Positions 13,286 to 25,915 are shown, counted from the first letter of the stretch. The stretch: 64,000 nt of DNA from Neelides folsomi (GCA_034687125.1 JAQGBZ010000008.1:496001-560000), one strand, 5' to 3'. Notes: a model not told the origin generated them from the letters alone. Translations and numbers: made by a program.

Positions 13286-16200
13286 TTAAAGTTAAGGCTT
13301 GTAATGAAAATGAATAGGGAAGTGACTATTTGTAAGGAGAGAATAAATGGAAAATTAAGGAGAATCTTTCACATCACTTCCACTAACGAGAAGTTTAAAA
13401 GTGTGGATTTGGGGTGAAGATAAAACATGGAAATCTGCAATTGAATTAAAAGAACTCCCAAAGTACTTTAATTTGAATGGGAAATGAAGGGGGGATTTGG
13501 TTTAACTACTCCGCCTACACTCAATTGCGACAAAGTGGTTGGGAGTAAAAGGAGATCTCCATTTTAATTTTAATGGCCACTTGTACTCAAATGAGACTTC
13601 CTCTTTCAATGACAAACATTTCCTCAAAAAGGAATTGGCCGAATTCAATTAGCAAACTCTCCCTGTTACCACACTTAAAACCACAATCATTTAAATCATT
13701 TAACATAAACTGGCGTTCTTAATCAGTTTTTTTACTCTTCACATTCTCTTTTCACAATGAACATGGTATGAATATTTATGTATTTTATAACTTTATATTC
13801 ATATTTAATTACGATTTACGATGTGCAATTTAATTTTTATTTGCGAATTTTTTCTATTTTTTTCTATAAAATAATCAAGTTTTGAATTACATAAATGTCA
13901 TTTTTCGCTTTACACATAATATATTAGTACCTTTATAATATCATGACATGACCTATTGTTTTATTGAACAAATGATTGACAATTTTAATGGTTGAAATGA
14001 AGAGTGTTTTATTCATTTCCAACTTTATGACTTTGGACATTCCTCATGAGAATAAAAGAATTTGACACGACGGCTGACACGTTCCTTGGATGTGAATGAA
14101 GAAAAGGGCAGGGCGTTTGAAAACACGAAAGTTGTGTGATATTAAAATCCCCATATTTCATCCCTCATTCATTCCATTTGTCAATTGAAGTTATGGGGAT
14201 TTCGCCTTCGACGCCCTCCGCCCTTCAAATGGCAAATAAAGAGGAAGATTCATTTTCGCACAACAATAAATTTTAATTGCTTCTTTCGCTTGGAAAAAGA
14301 TTCCATTACAGATTATGATCAATCCCAAACAAAGTTCTTGAAAAAACGTTACATAACGCGCCATTTACACGAATCTCCTTTATGCAAACACTCAAACACC
14401 TTTTACACACTTTAGCACTTGCTTTAGCACTAAAACTCCATCTTCGCATCTCATCGTTATTTAGATTAATCAACCAGATATTTCTCACTTGCGATCTCCA
14501 ATGTGAAATTTTCGCACATCGAAAAATCAACAACTTGATATATTTTGCTAAAAGCTAAATAAATTCTCTCTATATAAAATAAATAAAAGGTTCTTAAAAT
14601 AATAAAATGAAACTTTCGATTATTTAACAAATGCATTATCTCCTGGATGTGAATTTTGAAAATCCTCTAAAAGCATTCAATGGAACCAATGTGAAAAAAA
14701 CATCTGCCTTGGCGCCACTTTGAGCCCTGGAATGAAAAATGATCCAAGTCAATATCTGTAATCAAAGGGTCAAATTAGCCTATTATTACTCTACACCTTC
14801 GGATCAAATTGGGCTCTTATAAATTTCCCAAATATGTAATTTACTCGGAAGGAAAAAAACCTAATGGACCTTCAGCTGCAGTCAACTCGCATTGAAGAAG
14901 CCTGTAAAGACTTGTAAAGATAAAAGCCTGTAAAGACTCTTAAACATCTCTGTTAGAAAATCTTGAAAGTTATGAGATGAAGAAGCCACTCATTAAAGTA
15001 TGCCTTCAAAACTCCCAAGAGGATTTTACAATTAAGGTCATCCATTTACCTCGTCCATCCACCTCTAACAATATAAGATCTCATCCGATCTAATAGCTTA
15101 CATGGTTCACTAAATAGAAAATATCCACCACGAGCCAAGTTCACAGGATCGTACCGCAATTCGTCCTTCTATGAATCTAGAATCTCTAATAAGTACAAAG
15201 TATAGAGGAGAAAAAGTGAAAATTGTTTAATATCATAATTTATTTACCAACCTCAATTACAAGCATTTATCCAACATTTTTGACCATTTAAGAAATGTTA
15301 AAATCCAATTAAACAACAAATTACACTAATAAATTAATAAACATAGCCTTTTCATTAACATTCAAGTCTGGTCAATTGTCAGTGAAGATGGGCGTATTTA
15401 CAAAGAGGAATATATTTTGATATTAAGCTCGTTTACATATAAAATAATTAAACGCATATTTTGTATTCATAGAGCAAAGGTGAATTAAAACGTCAGGGAT
15501 TAAATTTGTGCAATTAAGAAGCGGCTCCTTATAATCTATTAGGGAGCTGAGGAATTAAAATTGTCAAATGAGGGAAAGGACAAAACGGCCCACATGGCGT
15601 CATTCCATGTAAACTTGGAGCCAAATGGGAAAAAAGTAATAAAATATGAAGATATTAAAATGGTAATCCCCGGTGGTTGAAATGACTTCCAAATATTTAC
15701 GACCTCCCCATGTTCATTAAGGCTTAAAAGTTGTTTAATTAAATCAAGATATGAAAAGATAAAATGAGAAAATTACACTCGTAATTTGATTTGGTAGCAG
15801 ATGTCCCAGTCCGCAAGTCTACGTTAACTATTAAATAAAATAATGCATATAACCGACATGATTCAGCAAAGGAGCATCCAAGCTCCAAACTTCTTGTTTA
15901 TTAGTCAACAACATCTTTCAATTGTTAACAACTAAAGAAATCTAAGCGTCTCAAAACATCCCAAACTTTATATTTATTTTGTATATAAGATTTCTGGTAT
16001 ATTAACAATATAAGTATAGTTTGTATTAGTATATTGATTTAAATATAAGGCGTTTGTATTAAATATATATTTACGTATGGATGGAGCTTCATATATGCAG
16101 CTTTGGACCATCATCAAAGTAAAAGTCAAGTAGCATTGTTTCTTATCTTTTAAATAAGAAATTATCTAATCGAGAACGAAGTGGACGGTGAGTTTGATGA

Positions 16201-17933
16201 TATAGTTTGAGTTATGTACCTACAGTATGTAGGCTAATATATTAACATTTGCAACAATCAACGTAGTGAATAATATATCCCTATTAAGTTTATTAAGAAA
16301 GTTCAAAGGGGCAGTTTCTTTCGCAATGCTTTGGTTATATGGCGGACAAATGGCGCAGACAAAAACAAGGACCAAACAAGCGTGTTTTTTCACTATGAAG
16401 AAAAGGGTTGTAAGAAATTTAAGCTTCTAATGAGGAAATTTAATGGGCAGAGGGGAATAAAATTAAATTAGATGCGAAAATGTGTAAAAGATTAGAAAAT
16501 GAGCGGAGTGAACAAAGCGCCAACAAGGATGATTAAGATAACAAAACTTCATTTCCCATCCGTTCGCATGTGTTTCTTTTCTTATAAATTATACAAAAGT
16601 TTAATATAAAGATAATCAGTTTATTCTTCAAGAACCCGAGTATATTAAAATTATTATTAAAAATGTCTTTTTGAGATGTCGTTAAAATTAAATTAGTTCT
16701 CTTGTGGAAATGAACAATAAAAGTTACATGATTTTAATCATAATGTTCTCAATCATTCTCACAAACACCAAAACGGAACCTCACGACTGGAATCCTCCGA
16801 GAACCGGAGATGTCGAATTCCTTCACTAACGACTTTACAGCCCAACAACAAAGGAACAATTCTCATTTTTGAACAAATTTGAAATAAAATACAAATGCAT
16901 TTTCATTGTCACCATTGTTGTTGTGGATGTGGGGTTTTGAAGTGAAACTGTTCATTTACGTTGGTTCTCTGTATCAATGGGCCATTGAGTTATATAATTC
17001 AAAAGATAATGAAACTTAAGGAAGCTCCAACCTCCGTTTCCCTTCACCGACTCAATAAAATCTTATTTTTCATTACTGCGGTGAAGTTCAGTAAGGTTTT
17101 TGTCATTTGCATCTTTATGAAATATTTATTTATATTCTTTACGTAAGACAAGATTATATTCTCTAATATTATGAATATACATACTGAGAGTATTGTAGAA
17201 TGAATAATATACCTAGTATTTATGAGAATTGTTATATAATACTTAATAATAATACCACTACAAGAAAGTCTATTAAAGTGTACTGTGAACAATTCTTAGG
17301 ATTTTTTATTTCCATTGTTGTAAAAATGTGTGTGAGCGAGGTGAAGCGGTGAGCGACAGCTTTATGATCTCTGTAGAAATGTAGGAAAGTAGTCAAGTGG
17401 GATCTTTCAGATCTCTTTCTGAACTCTTCACACTCCCAACGAATCAACTATGTTACTGAGGCTTCTTTATTGTTCAAGAATCAAAATGGAGTGGTAACTG
17501 TGCCGTTCCTTACTGTTACACACGGAATTTGAATATAAAATAATAATTCTCCACAATGAAAAGACATTTCATGTGCTGATACATTTCTTTATATGTGGCG
17601 ATTCCAATGTTCTTTACCGTCTAGAACATAATAATATCGTTTCTTTGATTATATAAAACTTTTTCTTCCCCAAGAGTTCCGCTAGAACTCTGCTAAAATA
17701 AATAGAATGAGCAAAATAATGATACAAAATTAAATATAGGGATTTTTATTCTGAAAATACGAATCACTGACGCATATGCGAAAATTAGACGAAAGGAAAT
17801 TCGTTGAACTTGAGGACTCTTAAACTCTAATGACCACAAGGGCTAAACTATATTAGTTACATTTTCGTATTTATAAAAATTTAATGTAAACATTTTTGAA
17901 TGACTTTTGGGTGACTTGAAGGCGTATGAACAA

Positions 17934-18650
17934 TCATTTGTTCTCCATGGCGTAGCGTTTGGTCCACACACGAGCAGTTTCAAGAGCTTGAGATTCGTGT
18001 TTTTTCCAAATTTCGGCAACGTCATTGGCGAGGGGATCGTCAGGGTTTGGGGCAGACAAAAGAGCTTGGATCGAAATCAGTACTGTTCGAATCTGCAAAG
18101 CTGGACTCCATTTTTCTTAAAAAAAGAAAACCATTATGAGTCAATAACTACTGTACATTAAAATAGATTATATATCTGTAATTTATTTGAAATAAAATTA
18201 TTAAAACCAATCAAATAAACCTCTAAAACAAAAAAATAATGAATACCTTTGAGAATATCAAGGCATATTCTTCCTAGTTTGTCAATGTTCGGGTGATATA
18301 TTTTCGTGATGAACCTGACTTTTGGAGCCGACATGGGATAATCCTCAGGAACGAAAAGCTCCATTTTGAACAATCCACCTTCGAACGGAGTTCCACCGGG
18401 CCCTAGATTATTATAATTACATAGAATAATACATGATTTATAACTATATAATATTTATATAGAAATTATTGATCAACCTGTGACACTGACGTGGAAGAAT
18501 CGAGCATTGGTTTCATCTGGAACTGCTGTAATTCCTGGAACTGGATCAGCCATCAGCCGCTGTGTTTCCTAAAAATGTTTATAAAGTTTTTTTTCATTCC
18601 AAATATAAAGATATAAACCTCACCTTTATAATCCTCGTTGGAAGCGACAT
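17934..18650 (-). CDS. ben: Ubiquitin-conjugating enzyme E2 N (Ubc13 / bendless)
   Basis: The protein has 151 residues (human UBE2N has 152). The four exons on the minus strand are 18650-18624, 18568-18478, 18402-18247 and 18115-17934; all junctions are GT-AG and in phase. It opens MSLPTRIIK and closes YAMENK before TGA. The E2 core is clear: the HPN motif at residues 76-78 ([18 protein letters not shown]) and the catalytic cysteine at residue 86. Known role: with a Uev partner, Ubc13 builds K63-linked ubiquitin chains used in DNA-damage tolerance and NF-kB/IMD-type signalling; the Drosophila homologue, bendless, also affects synapse formation. The start is chosen because the family begins with this exact motif. 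A TTTATT at 17,745 (AATAAA on this strand) is a plausible polyadenylation signal. No missing residues. Confidence 0.96.
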
Positions 18651-19133
18651 GATGATGACACTAATTACCAAAATGGGACAATAAAAGAGCAATTAAGATC
18701 GAAATAAATATTCTGATCCGAATGAAAAGCAATTCAATAATACACAAGGACAACCAGGACGAGGACTTGTGATTGTGACGTTCTGGCGCATGGCTTTTGG
18801 CCTTTCCATTTATTTTATTTAAAAATCCTTAGATATCTTCACAGCTTTTAGTCAAAATAAGATTAATAAGTATTATACTACCCCTAAGAACATTTTAAAT
18901 GCTTGACTTTAATCAAACAGGTAATACGATTAATCAGTCGATTATTATCATATTAATGGTTAATACTCTACAACTCTGCACATTATAATAGCATTGAATT
19001 TGAAGTTTCTAATGTAATTACTTGTAAATTAGGAAAGTAAGAAAATTTTTAAATATTGAATTTGCCAAAAATGAGATCTTGATCTTGAAAAAGATTGAAT
19101 AGAACAAAGATCAAAAACTTCATATCTAAACAA
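18651..19133. promoter_or_regulatory. Intergenic spacer between divergent UBE2N and Kv genes
   Basis: This 483-base AT-rich spacer separates the start codons of two head-to-head genes. A GC-richer stretch at 18,745-18,800 includes a TGACGT core (half of a CRE-type site) near 18,776 and probably marks the UBE2N promoter. Transcription starts cannot be placed from sequence alone. Confidence 0.4.
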
Positions 19134-20867
19134 ATGGGTCTTTTTAAACTCAAGCTAAAGAAGCTGAAGAAAGAGCTTCATCCGAAGGAAATTTGGAAAC
19201 GCATTAAGGCATTTTTCAAAGTTCTCCCAACTCGACTATGGCTCTTGTACATTGAAACCTTGCTGGTCCCAAATTACAGGAACGAATGGGGTAAATACAA
19301 TGGATGGAATTGTCGGACTGCCGTTCGACCAGAACGGAATCTCCCGCCTTTGATAAAAATGACGAAAGAAGGTCTAAAACGCCGTCGGACCATCGTTCCC
19401 TTCATGAAATATGAACCGCGTTCACACAATAGCCACGATCATTCAAAATGTTCAAGAATCAGAATCAACGTCTCTGGGAGAGTTTACGAAACGCAAGTTC
19501 GAACATTAGAAAAATTTCCTAAAACTCTTCTCGGAAATCCACAGCTCCTCATCCGATTTTACGATCCAGTCAACGAGGAATATTTCTTTGACCGTCATCG
19601 AGATTGTTTTGAATTTATTCTCTTTTATTATCAATCTGGCGGCGTCCTTTTCCGACCACTCAACATCGAATATGAAATTTTCAAACGTGAATTGACATTT
19701 TACATGATCGATGCCAAAGAACTGGATGCGAACAAAGAAGGAAAGAAGAAAAAAGATTTGGAACAACAAATGCCCCAAAATCACTATTTGAGAAAACTCT
19801 GGCTGTTATTTGAATACCCAGAAAGTTCATCCCAAGCTAAAATCTGTGGAATCATTTCTTTGTTTGTCATCGTCGTGTCCATTATGAGCTTCATTGCCCA
19901 AACCCTCCCGCATTTTAAGGAACCGAACAACGATGTGGCATTGAACCTCAAAGATATCTTTTTTGACTTGGAATCAATTTGCACTTTATGGTTCTGTTGT
20001 GAATTTATCGTGAGGGCAATTTGCAGCCCTAATATTTCCGACTTTACTAAAGAGACCATGAACATTGTGGATTTCCTCTCCATCGTCCCATACTTTGTCA
20101 CTCTCATCGAACATTGGTTAAACAAAGAAGACGGGACGGAACTTCCATTTGAGATCTTACGCATTTTTAGACTCACTCGAGTATTTAGAATTTTCAAGTT
20201 GTCGCGGCATTCAAAAGGATTGAAGATTCTTGGAAAAACGTTGAAAGCGTCATTGAATGAACTTTTCTTGCTTTGCTTCTTTTTGTTTGTCGGAGTCATT
20301 TTGTTTTCTTCGGGAGTTTACTTTGCAGAAATTGGACAACCAGGGACGAATTTCACTTCAATTCCAGCAGGATTTTGGTGGGCTGTAATTACAATGACTA
20401 CAGTTGGTAATTTACATAAAATCAATCATTAAAAATATTTACTCAGCAGTTCAAATCTTAATTCATAATAATTTTGAAAAGGTTACGGAGACATTGTGCC
20501 TATAACACTTTATGGGAAAATCATCGGGTCTCTTTGTGTGATTGCCGGTGTGCTGACAATCAGTTTGCCAGTTCCTGTCATCGTTTCCAATTTCAATTAT
20601 TATTACTTGGATGAGACGGAGAAGTTCATTTATCTTGATAACAAATTCGTGAGTGCTTGTCCATATTTGCCAGGAACTGGACTGGATTGGGTGGAGAAAC
20701 CGACCAAAGCACAGCTATGCCATGATATTCTCAAGAAAAACAAAATTTTGTATGAAAAGATGCAATCAAGGAAGAGAATGGAAACGGAAGAAAAATTTGG
20801 TTTGGATCAGGAGCTTATTCATATTTTTAACTTGAATGCAAACGAGAAAAATAATGAGAAAGACTAA
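19134..20867 (+). CDS. Shaker-class (Kv1-like) voltage-gated potassium channel
   Basis: 552 residues in two exons, 19134-20406 and 20482-20867, split by a 75-base intron. A basic N-terminal extension (1-107) precedes a T1 tetramerisation domain (about 108-200; [14 protein letters not shown], then YYQSGG). Next come S1 (235-257), S2 with the LWFCCE charge-transfer segment (281-297), S3 (309-327), S4 with arginines every third residue ([20 protein letters not shown], 342-361), S5, and a pore loop ([15 protein letters not shown]). S6 contains the PVPV hinge. These make it a K+-selective delayed-rectifier type channel of the Shaker family, acting in the plasma membrane as a tetramer. It is divergent: the filter is followed by IVPI, and the C-terminus ends NEKD without the usual PDZ-binding tail. 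The start is the first ATG; an upstream in-frame TTG is not needed. The intron falls inside the codon for the first Gly of the filter. AATAAA motifs follow at about 20,918. Confidence 0.93.
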
Positions 20868-21001
20868 TACAGAGACTAATACATTTATGTTTACTATTGT
20901 TTACATAATATACTAAATAAATAAATGTGTAATAATATTAAAAATAATTTATCTATGATTTTGATTTAATAAAATACATAATGTGATTGTATTTGCATTT
21001 A
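20868..21001. other. Kv 3' flank
   Basis: AT-rich 3' untranslated or intergenic sequence with overlapping AATAAA motifs near 20,918. It ends at the TA dinucleotide (21,000-21,001) that forms the left target duplication of the Tc1 element. Confidence 0.5.
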
Positions 21002-22545
21002 CAGTCACGTTCACAGCTATAGCCCATGTTTAATTTTAACCATAATTAAGTTCATAGATGCCTTGCATAATTGAGATTAAAGGTATTTATACATTTATTT
21101 AACCATTTCTCTAATCTTATAAGAAAAGTATAACTTAACGTCTCTGAAAATGCATGACACTAATTGATTATATTTAAACTGTTTAGAGCCATAGCAAATC
21201 CTTGAGAAATTGGAGGTTATAACGGTATAACTATAAATTAATAGTTTTAATATTCAATAGAGCCTCCACGATGGAAAATGACCCTTTCTATTCGTTTTGG
21301 CATTGAGAGAATGAGCGGATGGATATCTTCAGGTTGGATCTCGTACCATACAGTTTCGATTGCCGTCCGGAGGGTTTCAGCTAATGCATACTGTCTTGAA
21401 TTTGCATAATCTTTCCTTGTCAAGATTCCCTATAAATTTTCAATCGGATTGAGATCCGGTGAGTTTGATGGCCAATCAAGAACATTGATATTTTGAGTTC
21501 TGAATCAGAGCCTTGTTGATGCAGATGTGTGACTTGGAGCTTTATCTTGTTGATAAATAAGGTCTGGTCCACCAAAAACATCACATGGTAGGAAATGACT
21601 TGTCAATACGTCTTGATATTCACGGGAATTGATTCGGTTTGTCGTGAATGCAAGGGCGGTTGAACCGTTGCACGACATTCCTCCCCATACCATCACGCTT
21701 CCACCTCCAGTATGCCGCTTGGAGAAAAACATTTCTTCTCTTCTAGAATTATGAAAGTAGTTTGCATAACAATCTGGGCCGTCTAAATTAAAAATTTTTT
21801 CGTCTGTCCACATCGTTCTCAGCCATTGATCGTTTCAGTCAACTTTCTCCACTGCCCACTCCAAACGATTGTCTTTGAACATCAGTAAGAAGTGGTTTGA
21901 GCTTAATTTTCTTCCTTTCAAGGTGAGGACATTCAAGGATTGCTTTTCTGATAGTTGACCTTGAAACTTCCAAGTTCAATTCGGCCCCAATGCTGAAGTA
22001 GGATCTTAATCTGTTACTGGCCAATTTCAATATTAATCTTTTGTCTCGATTGTTGAGTATTGGCTCCGTGAAACCTATTTTGGCCATAATTCTCCTTGTT
22101 GTTGATGAAATTTGCAATAACTTTGCGAGAACGACCAGTTATTCTTGATATTTGGCTTACAGAGTGGTCCAAACGGTCCAATGCATCAATTGCCCCCTTT
22201 TCATTTTCAGTCAATATTTTTCCCATTGGCATTCTACAAATTGAATGAAATTATTAATCAAATTTTATTATTAATTGAGCTATGATCACTAATTAACACA
22301 TTGAAACAAATAGATTACCTGAAATAATGGTGGTGGTAGAAAGAGACAATGATGGGCTATGGCTTTGAACGATGTGATTATGGGTTAAAAACCCAAAGTT
22401 GCATTTAAAATTTTCGTTGTTTTGGTTCATTGGCAGTACTTAGTCGATAAGTTAGCATATATATCCAATCGTTGATCTTCCTTGTGATTATTTTAGCTTA
22501 ATTACGATTAAAATAGTACATGGGCTATGGCTGTGAACGGGAGTG
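21002..22545 (-). mobile_element. Tc1-like DNA transposon, IR/DR type, decayed copy
   Basis: 1,544 bases flanked by TA duplications (21,000-21,001 and 22,546-22,547). The outer terminal repeats match in inverted orientation (CAGTCACGTTCACAGCTATA at left; CACTCCCGTTCACAGCCATA at right on the opposite strand). A second, inner copy of the GTTCACAGCCATAGC block lies about 170 bases inside each end (near 21,180 and 22,351-22,372). This is the double-repeat (IR/DR) layout of Minos and Sleeping Beauty relatives. The interior encodes a broken Tc1 transposase on the minus strand. Confidence 0.93.
21236..22229 (-). pseudogene. Tc1-family transposase pseudogene (DD34E)
   Basis: Reads from MPMGKILTENEKGAIDAL near 22,228 through a helix-turn-helix with GRSRKVIANF to a catalytic core: WTDEKIF (first Asp), YQQDKAPSHT (second Asp) and WPSNSPDLNPIEN (Glu). 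The second Asp and the Glu are separated by 34 codons, the DD34E spacing of Tc1. The frame is broken by about two shifts (near 22,090 and 21,860) and three in-frame stops: one just before the first Asp motif, a TGA after ASTRL, and a TAG after IENL where the family has Trp. The tail ends RVIFHRGGSIEY. Not expected to make active transposase. Confidence 0.9.
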
Positions 22546-22547
22546 TA

Positions 22548-24773
22548 TGAATACTTAACAAAAATAAAATCTACCTATATTTAAAAACTTCATAAAATGA
22601 CTAATATAAAAATATTAGCCTTGTCATAATAAATAGGAAGCGAAATAATGCATGTTGCATACCGGAGATAATAAGTTTAAAACGTAATAAAGTAACATGA
22701 AACTTCTGCAATAGATTTTCATTGTTGTTCAAAGAATCAAAAAAGGAGCTTTTTTTCTTATAGATCAATTGGACAAAGTCTGAAAAAGGGAAACGAGCAA
22801 AAGATAGGAATCAGCCCACATAAATAAAACTCCAAAAGCTCCTTTATTATCTCCAAATTGTCAATTGAGCAGGTCTTGTCCATTTCTCATGCGTGTAATA
22901 TTCCTCATACACAATATCCCATCATATCATTTATACAATGATTGGTATGATCTTGTAATATACATAGTGTTATTGGTTAATGCATAAAAGTATGAGATCA
23001 AGAGTATAAGATTGTAGTTACTATATAATATACGTAGAATATTATGGTAGTTAATATAAAATATAATATTTTCCTATATATCCATTTTTGCATCTTCTGA
23101 TTTCTTTTTGTATTATGCAGTTATTGTAACTGAGTTGACCTAATAGGATTCAGTCCTCGTTGGTGGTCGTTGTGCTACCTAATATAGACTTCCGATGAAA
23201 GCTCCCTCGCCCCATCCATCTTCTCTCAATTCACATAAATTACGATCATTTCCCAATCTCCTTTTTTATCCTCAATTGTTAATTGGATCAGGCTCCTGCT
23301 TATAAATAACAAACTTGCACCAATACACCAAATGCCATTTAAAAGCACTCCCCAGTCTGTTCAGTTTCTTCATATAATAAATTGCGTAGATTCCAAAGGG
23401 CCTGAGTAAATTGAGTAAATTGAATTAATATAATCATCACATCATGAGAATGAAAAAACTTTCGGTTCATTACAGGAGATAAAAGTGATAAGGCAGAAGA
23501 CCCTCGACTTCTCTCCAAGACTCAAAAGCACAATGTCCTTTAATGTGGTGAAAGAAAGGAGACAAAGGCAGACAAACACGCCGCCGTTTTTTTCACCTCA
23601 ACCTCCCTTGTTATTTTTTATCCTCTATACATTTTTTTATTTTATAAGTATGAGTATATAGTAATAAGTAATACAAAGTATACAACCAAAGTTATATACC
23701 AAGTTATATTAAATAAATACTATATGTACCATACTTGCCTTTTTTTCTTTATTTGAGTGGGGAGCAGTCGTAATTTGATTTGGTATTTTATAGGTTTATA
23801 GACCGAAGGGAGAACCGGAGCGGTGATGATAAATTGGAAATAATGAGAAAATAATGAAAAGCTCCTGTGGTAAAGAAATTCCAAGCTCGTCGACCCATGT
23901 GCAAAAATCTTCATTTTGCCCAATTGGATTCGGTTTGGTGGTTTCGAGACGGAGTTCAAACCATGAGACGAAATCATCTTTTAATAAAAAGATAACAAAA
24001 TCACATGTGTGCGTATAAAGTTATAAACCTTTGTTCAAACCTATGTAATGTATTTCTTGCGATCATGATTTTCATAATACGCTTCTTGTTCCTTTCTGTT
24101 GTGGTGGAAGAGAAAAACATGAATGAACTCATTTGTGATATTATGAGTAAATTCCTTGCATAACCATCAACTGCTTTCATATTATTAATACATTATCCTT
24201 TTAAATTAGGGATTTGTGTGGAGTCGAAAGTTTGCACAGACTGAATATAAAAGATAATGCATTTGGAGATTTAAACTCAACATGTAATCGATGGAATTCT
24301 ATTTTGAGCCTCAACAATAAGAAAATTGAGGCATATAAATTTCCATTGTTGTGAATTTAAATATGAGACGGATTAGAATTATTTATGCCTGATGTTATCC
24401 AACATCGGAAGTTTTAACCTCCTTTAAATGAGCTAAATGACGAAAGGATCAAGGGAGCAAAAAAGGAGAATGTGATGAGAATTGGAAGCTTTAAAGGAGC
24501 AAAGTTCTCTTATTCAACTTATGCACGAAATTCATGCCTTGGTTGTTCCCTTTGTTCAAATTGGCACAAATTTCTATTCAATTTCTATTTGATTTCCAAC
24601 ATGGTGTAATGATGTGTTTCAATTGCTCACAAAGTCTAATTTTATGTTTATTAATCATTTGAATCTTAATGCATAAGGAATGGATTCATTTCATTTAATT
24701 CAATTGAAATAATTAGAATTAGAACAATTTGAATTCAATTCAATTAAAATAAATTTTCAGTTAATTTAGTTAT
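22548..24773. other. Intergenic AT-rich DNA
   Basis: No recognisable gene, RNA or transposon was seen. Only very short open frames without family resemblance are present. Polypyrimidine and AT runs are common. Confidence 0.5.
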
Positions 24774-25406
24774 TCATCTTTGTTGATTATATTGATTTCC
24801 TCCGAGTCCTCCAGGTTCACCAAATTGTCCACCTCCGGCTCCTCCTCTCCCTCCGCCAATTCCACCTGGTTGGCCTGGTTGACCTCCTCTGGGTCCACCA
24901 CCTGCTTGTCCGGCTTGTCCTGGATTTCCTCCATAGCCACCTTGACCTGGATATCCCCCAGGTTGACCAGGTTGCCCGCCACCTCCACCTCCTCGATATC
25001 CTCCAGCACCTCCAGCATTCCCTTGCCAATTGTTCTCTTGTGGTTGATTTTGTCCTCCACCGTTTCTTCCTCTACCTCCGAAATTTCCACCGCCGTCTCC
25101 ACCTCTTCCTCCGTAACCATTTTGTCCTGATTGGCCTGAATGAGTGGGAAATCCTCCTTGTTGACTAGTTTGGGGAACTCCGCGAGCTCGCCCAGGTTGC
25201 CCACGAACGTCGTTTCTGTCTCTTCCATGATCGTAAATTGGTCCATATTGTTGCTGCTGAGGTTGTGCTCCCGGAGCTCCAGGGTTGTTCTCATTCCCAG
25301 TTGTCCCTCTCAGCCTTTTACGTCCACCACTACCTCCACCACCACCATTTCCACCGCCGCCGCCTCCATCTCCACTACCACCACCACCTCCTTCTCCAAT
25401 AGTCAT
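24774..25406 (-). CDS. Glycine-rich RGG-like protein, hypothetical
   Basis: An uninterrupted 210-codon frame starts with ATG (MTIGEGGGGGSGDGG) and ends with TGA. The composition is dominated by Gly, with Gln, Pro, Asn and Arg. Patches include RGG/GRG (RGQPGRARG, GGRGRNGGG) and later GQPGQPGG and GGNPGQAGQAGG repeats. There is no signal peptide, membrane segment or folded domain. Such RGG/PGQ-rich chains are typical of disordered RNA-binding tails or structural glycine-rich proteins; I do not assign a function. It could also be one exon of a larger gene, although no partner exon is obvious. The region is much GC-richer than its flanks, which supports coding. A second minus-strand frame (24,770-25,294) is also open across most of it. 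SLU7 lies 510 bases away on the same strand. Confidence 0.55.
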   Translation of the reverse strand: MTIGEGGGGGSGDGGGGGGNGGGGGSGGRKRLRGTTGNENNPGAPGAQPQQQQYGPIYDHGRDRNDVRGQPGRARGVPQTSQQGGFPTHSGQSGQNGYGGRGGDGGGNFGGRGRNGGGQNQPQENNWQGNAGGAGGYRGGGGGGQPGQPGGYPGQGGYGGNPGQAGQAGGGPRGGQPGQPGGIGGGRGGAGGGQFGEPGGLGGNQYNQQR

Positions 25407-25915
25407 TGCACTTTATGTAAATAGAAGATAAATATAACTATAAAACTCGAATTAACCTGCCACTACTTATAAGTTTTTACGAATAAAAGTTTTTGGATGA
25501 AAACTAAATAAATCCCAGGAGATTAATGCTGCTCTATTGTAAAAATGAACAAGTATAGGGTAATTGTAGTTAAAATTTTAACTATCGATAAATTCTTTTT
25601 TATTTACTGATAAATGTTTACATAAAACAAAATTATTTAAGCATATTAAATGTTCGTATAGTATTTAATGTTAAATAAATTAAGAAAATTAATGATAATA
25701 ATGGGATCAATAATTTAATTTGCCATAAACTCATTAATAAAGATCCATAAATATCCATATAGTTTTAAAATTACAAAATAGCGAACTAAACATATAACAA
25801 AATGAACATTTAATGCAAAATATCTAATGCATAAAATATTTTTATAAAAATTAAACTATTTAATCTAAATTAACAATTCAAATAATTATAAAAGAATGTA
25901 ATGCTTTCAACTAAC
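25407..25915. other. Spacer between glycine-rich ORF and SLU7 3' end
   Basis: Very AT-rich sequence with no coding signal. It should contain the 3' untranslated region of SLU7 (minus strand) and any promoter of the glycine-rich frame; a TATAGTTATA-like stretch lies about 30-40 bases before that ATG. Confidence 0.45.

Larger units (their letters stand above)
1..17930. other. Gene-poor AT-rich region
   Basis: No protein family is recognisable in any of the short open frames here. The longest are about 115 codons, lack domain-like composition and are not linked by convincing splice sites. Recognisable structure is limited to two inverted-repeat elements at 6,478-7,144, a GAAC microsatellite near 4,037, a C11 run at 6,601 and perfect hairpins at 11,404 and 13,253. 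It may be intergenic DNA or part of a large intron of a gene outside the window; the sequence does not decide. Confidence 0.6.

Noticed and set aside
18158-18373. Minus-strand frame ending ...[11 protein letters not shown]
   Set aside because: This is exon 3 of UBE2N reading on into its intron; the true protein splices at 18,247 to 18,115.
19095-19133. Upstream TTG-initiated extension of the Kv channel
   Set aside because: Animal translation rarely starts at TTG, and the first in-frame ATG (19,134) gives a complete channel.
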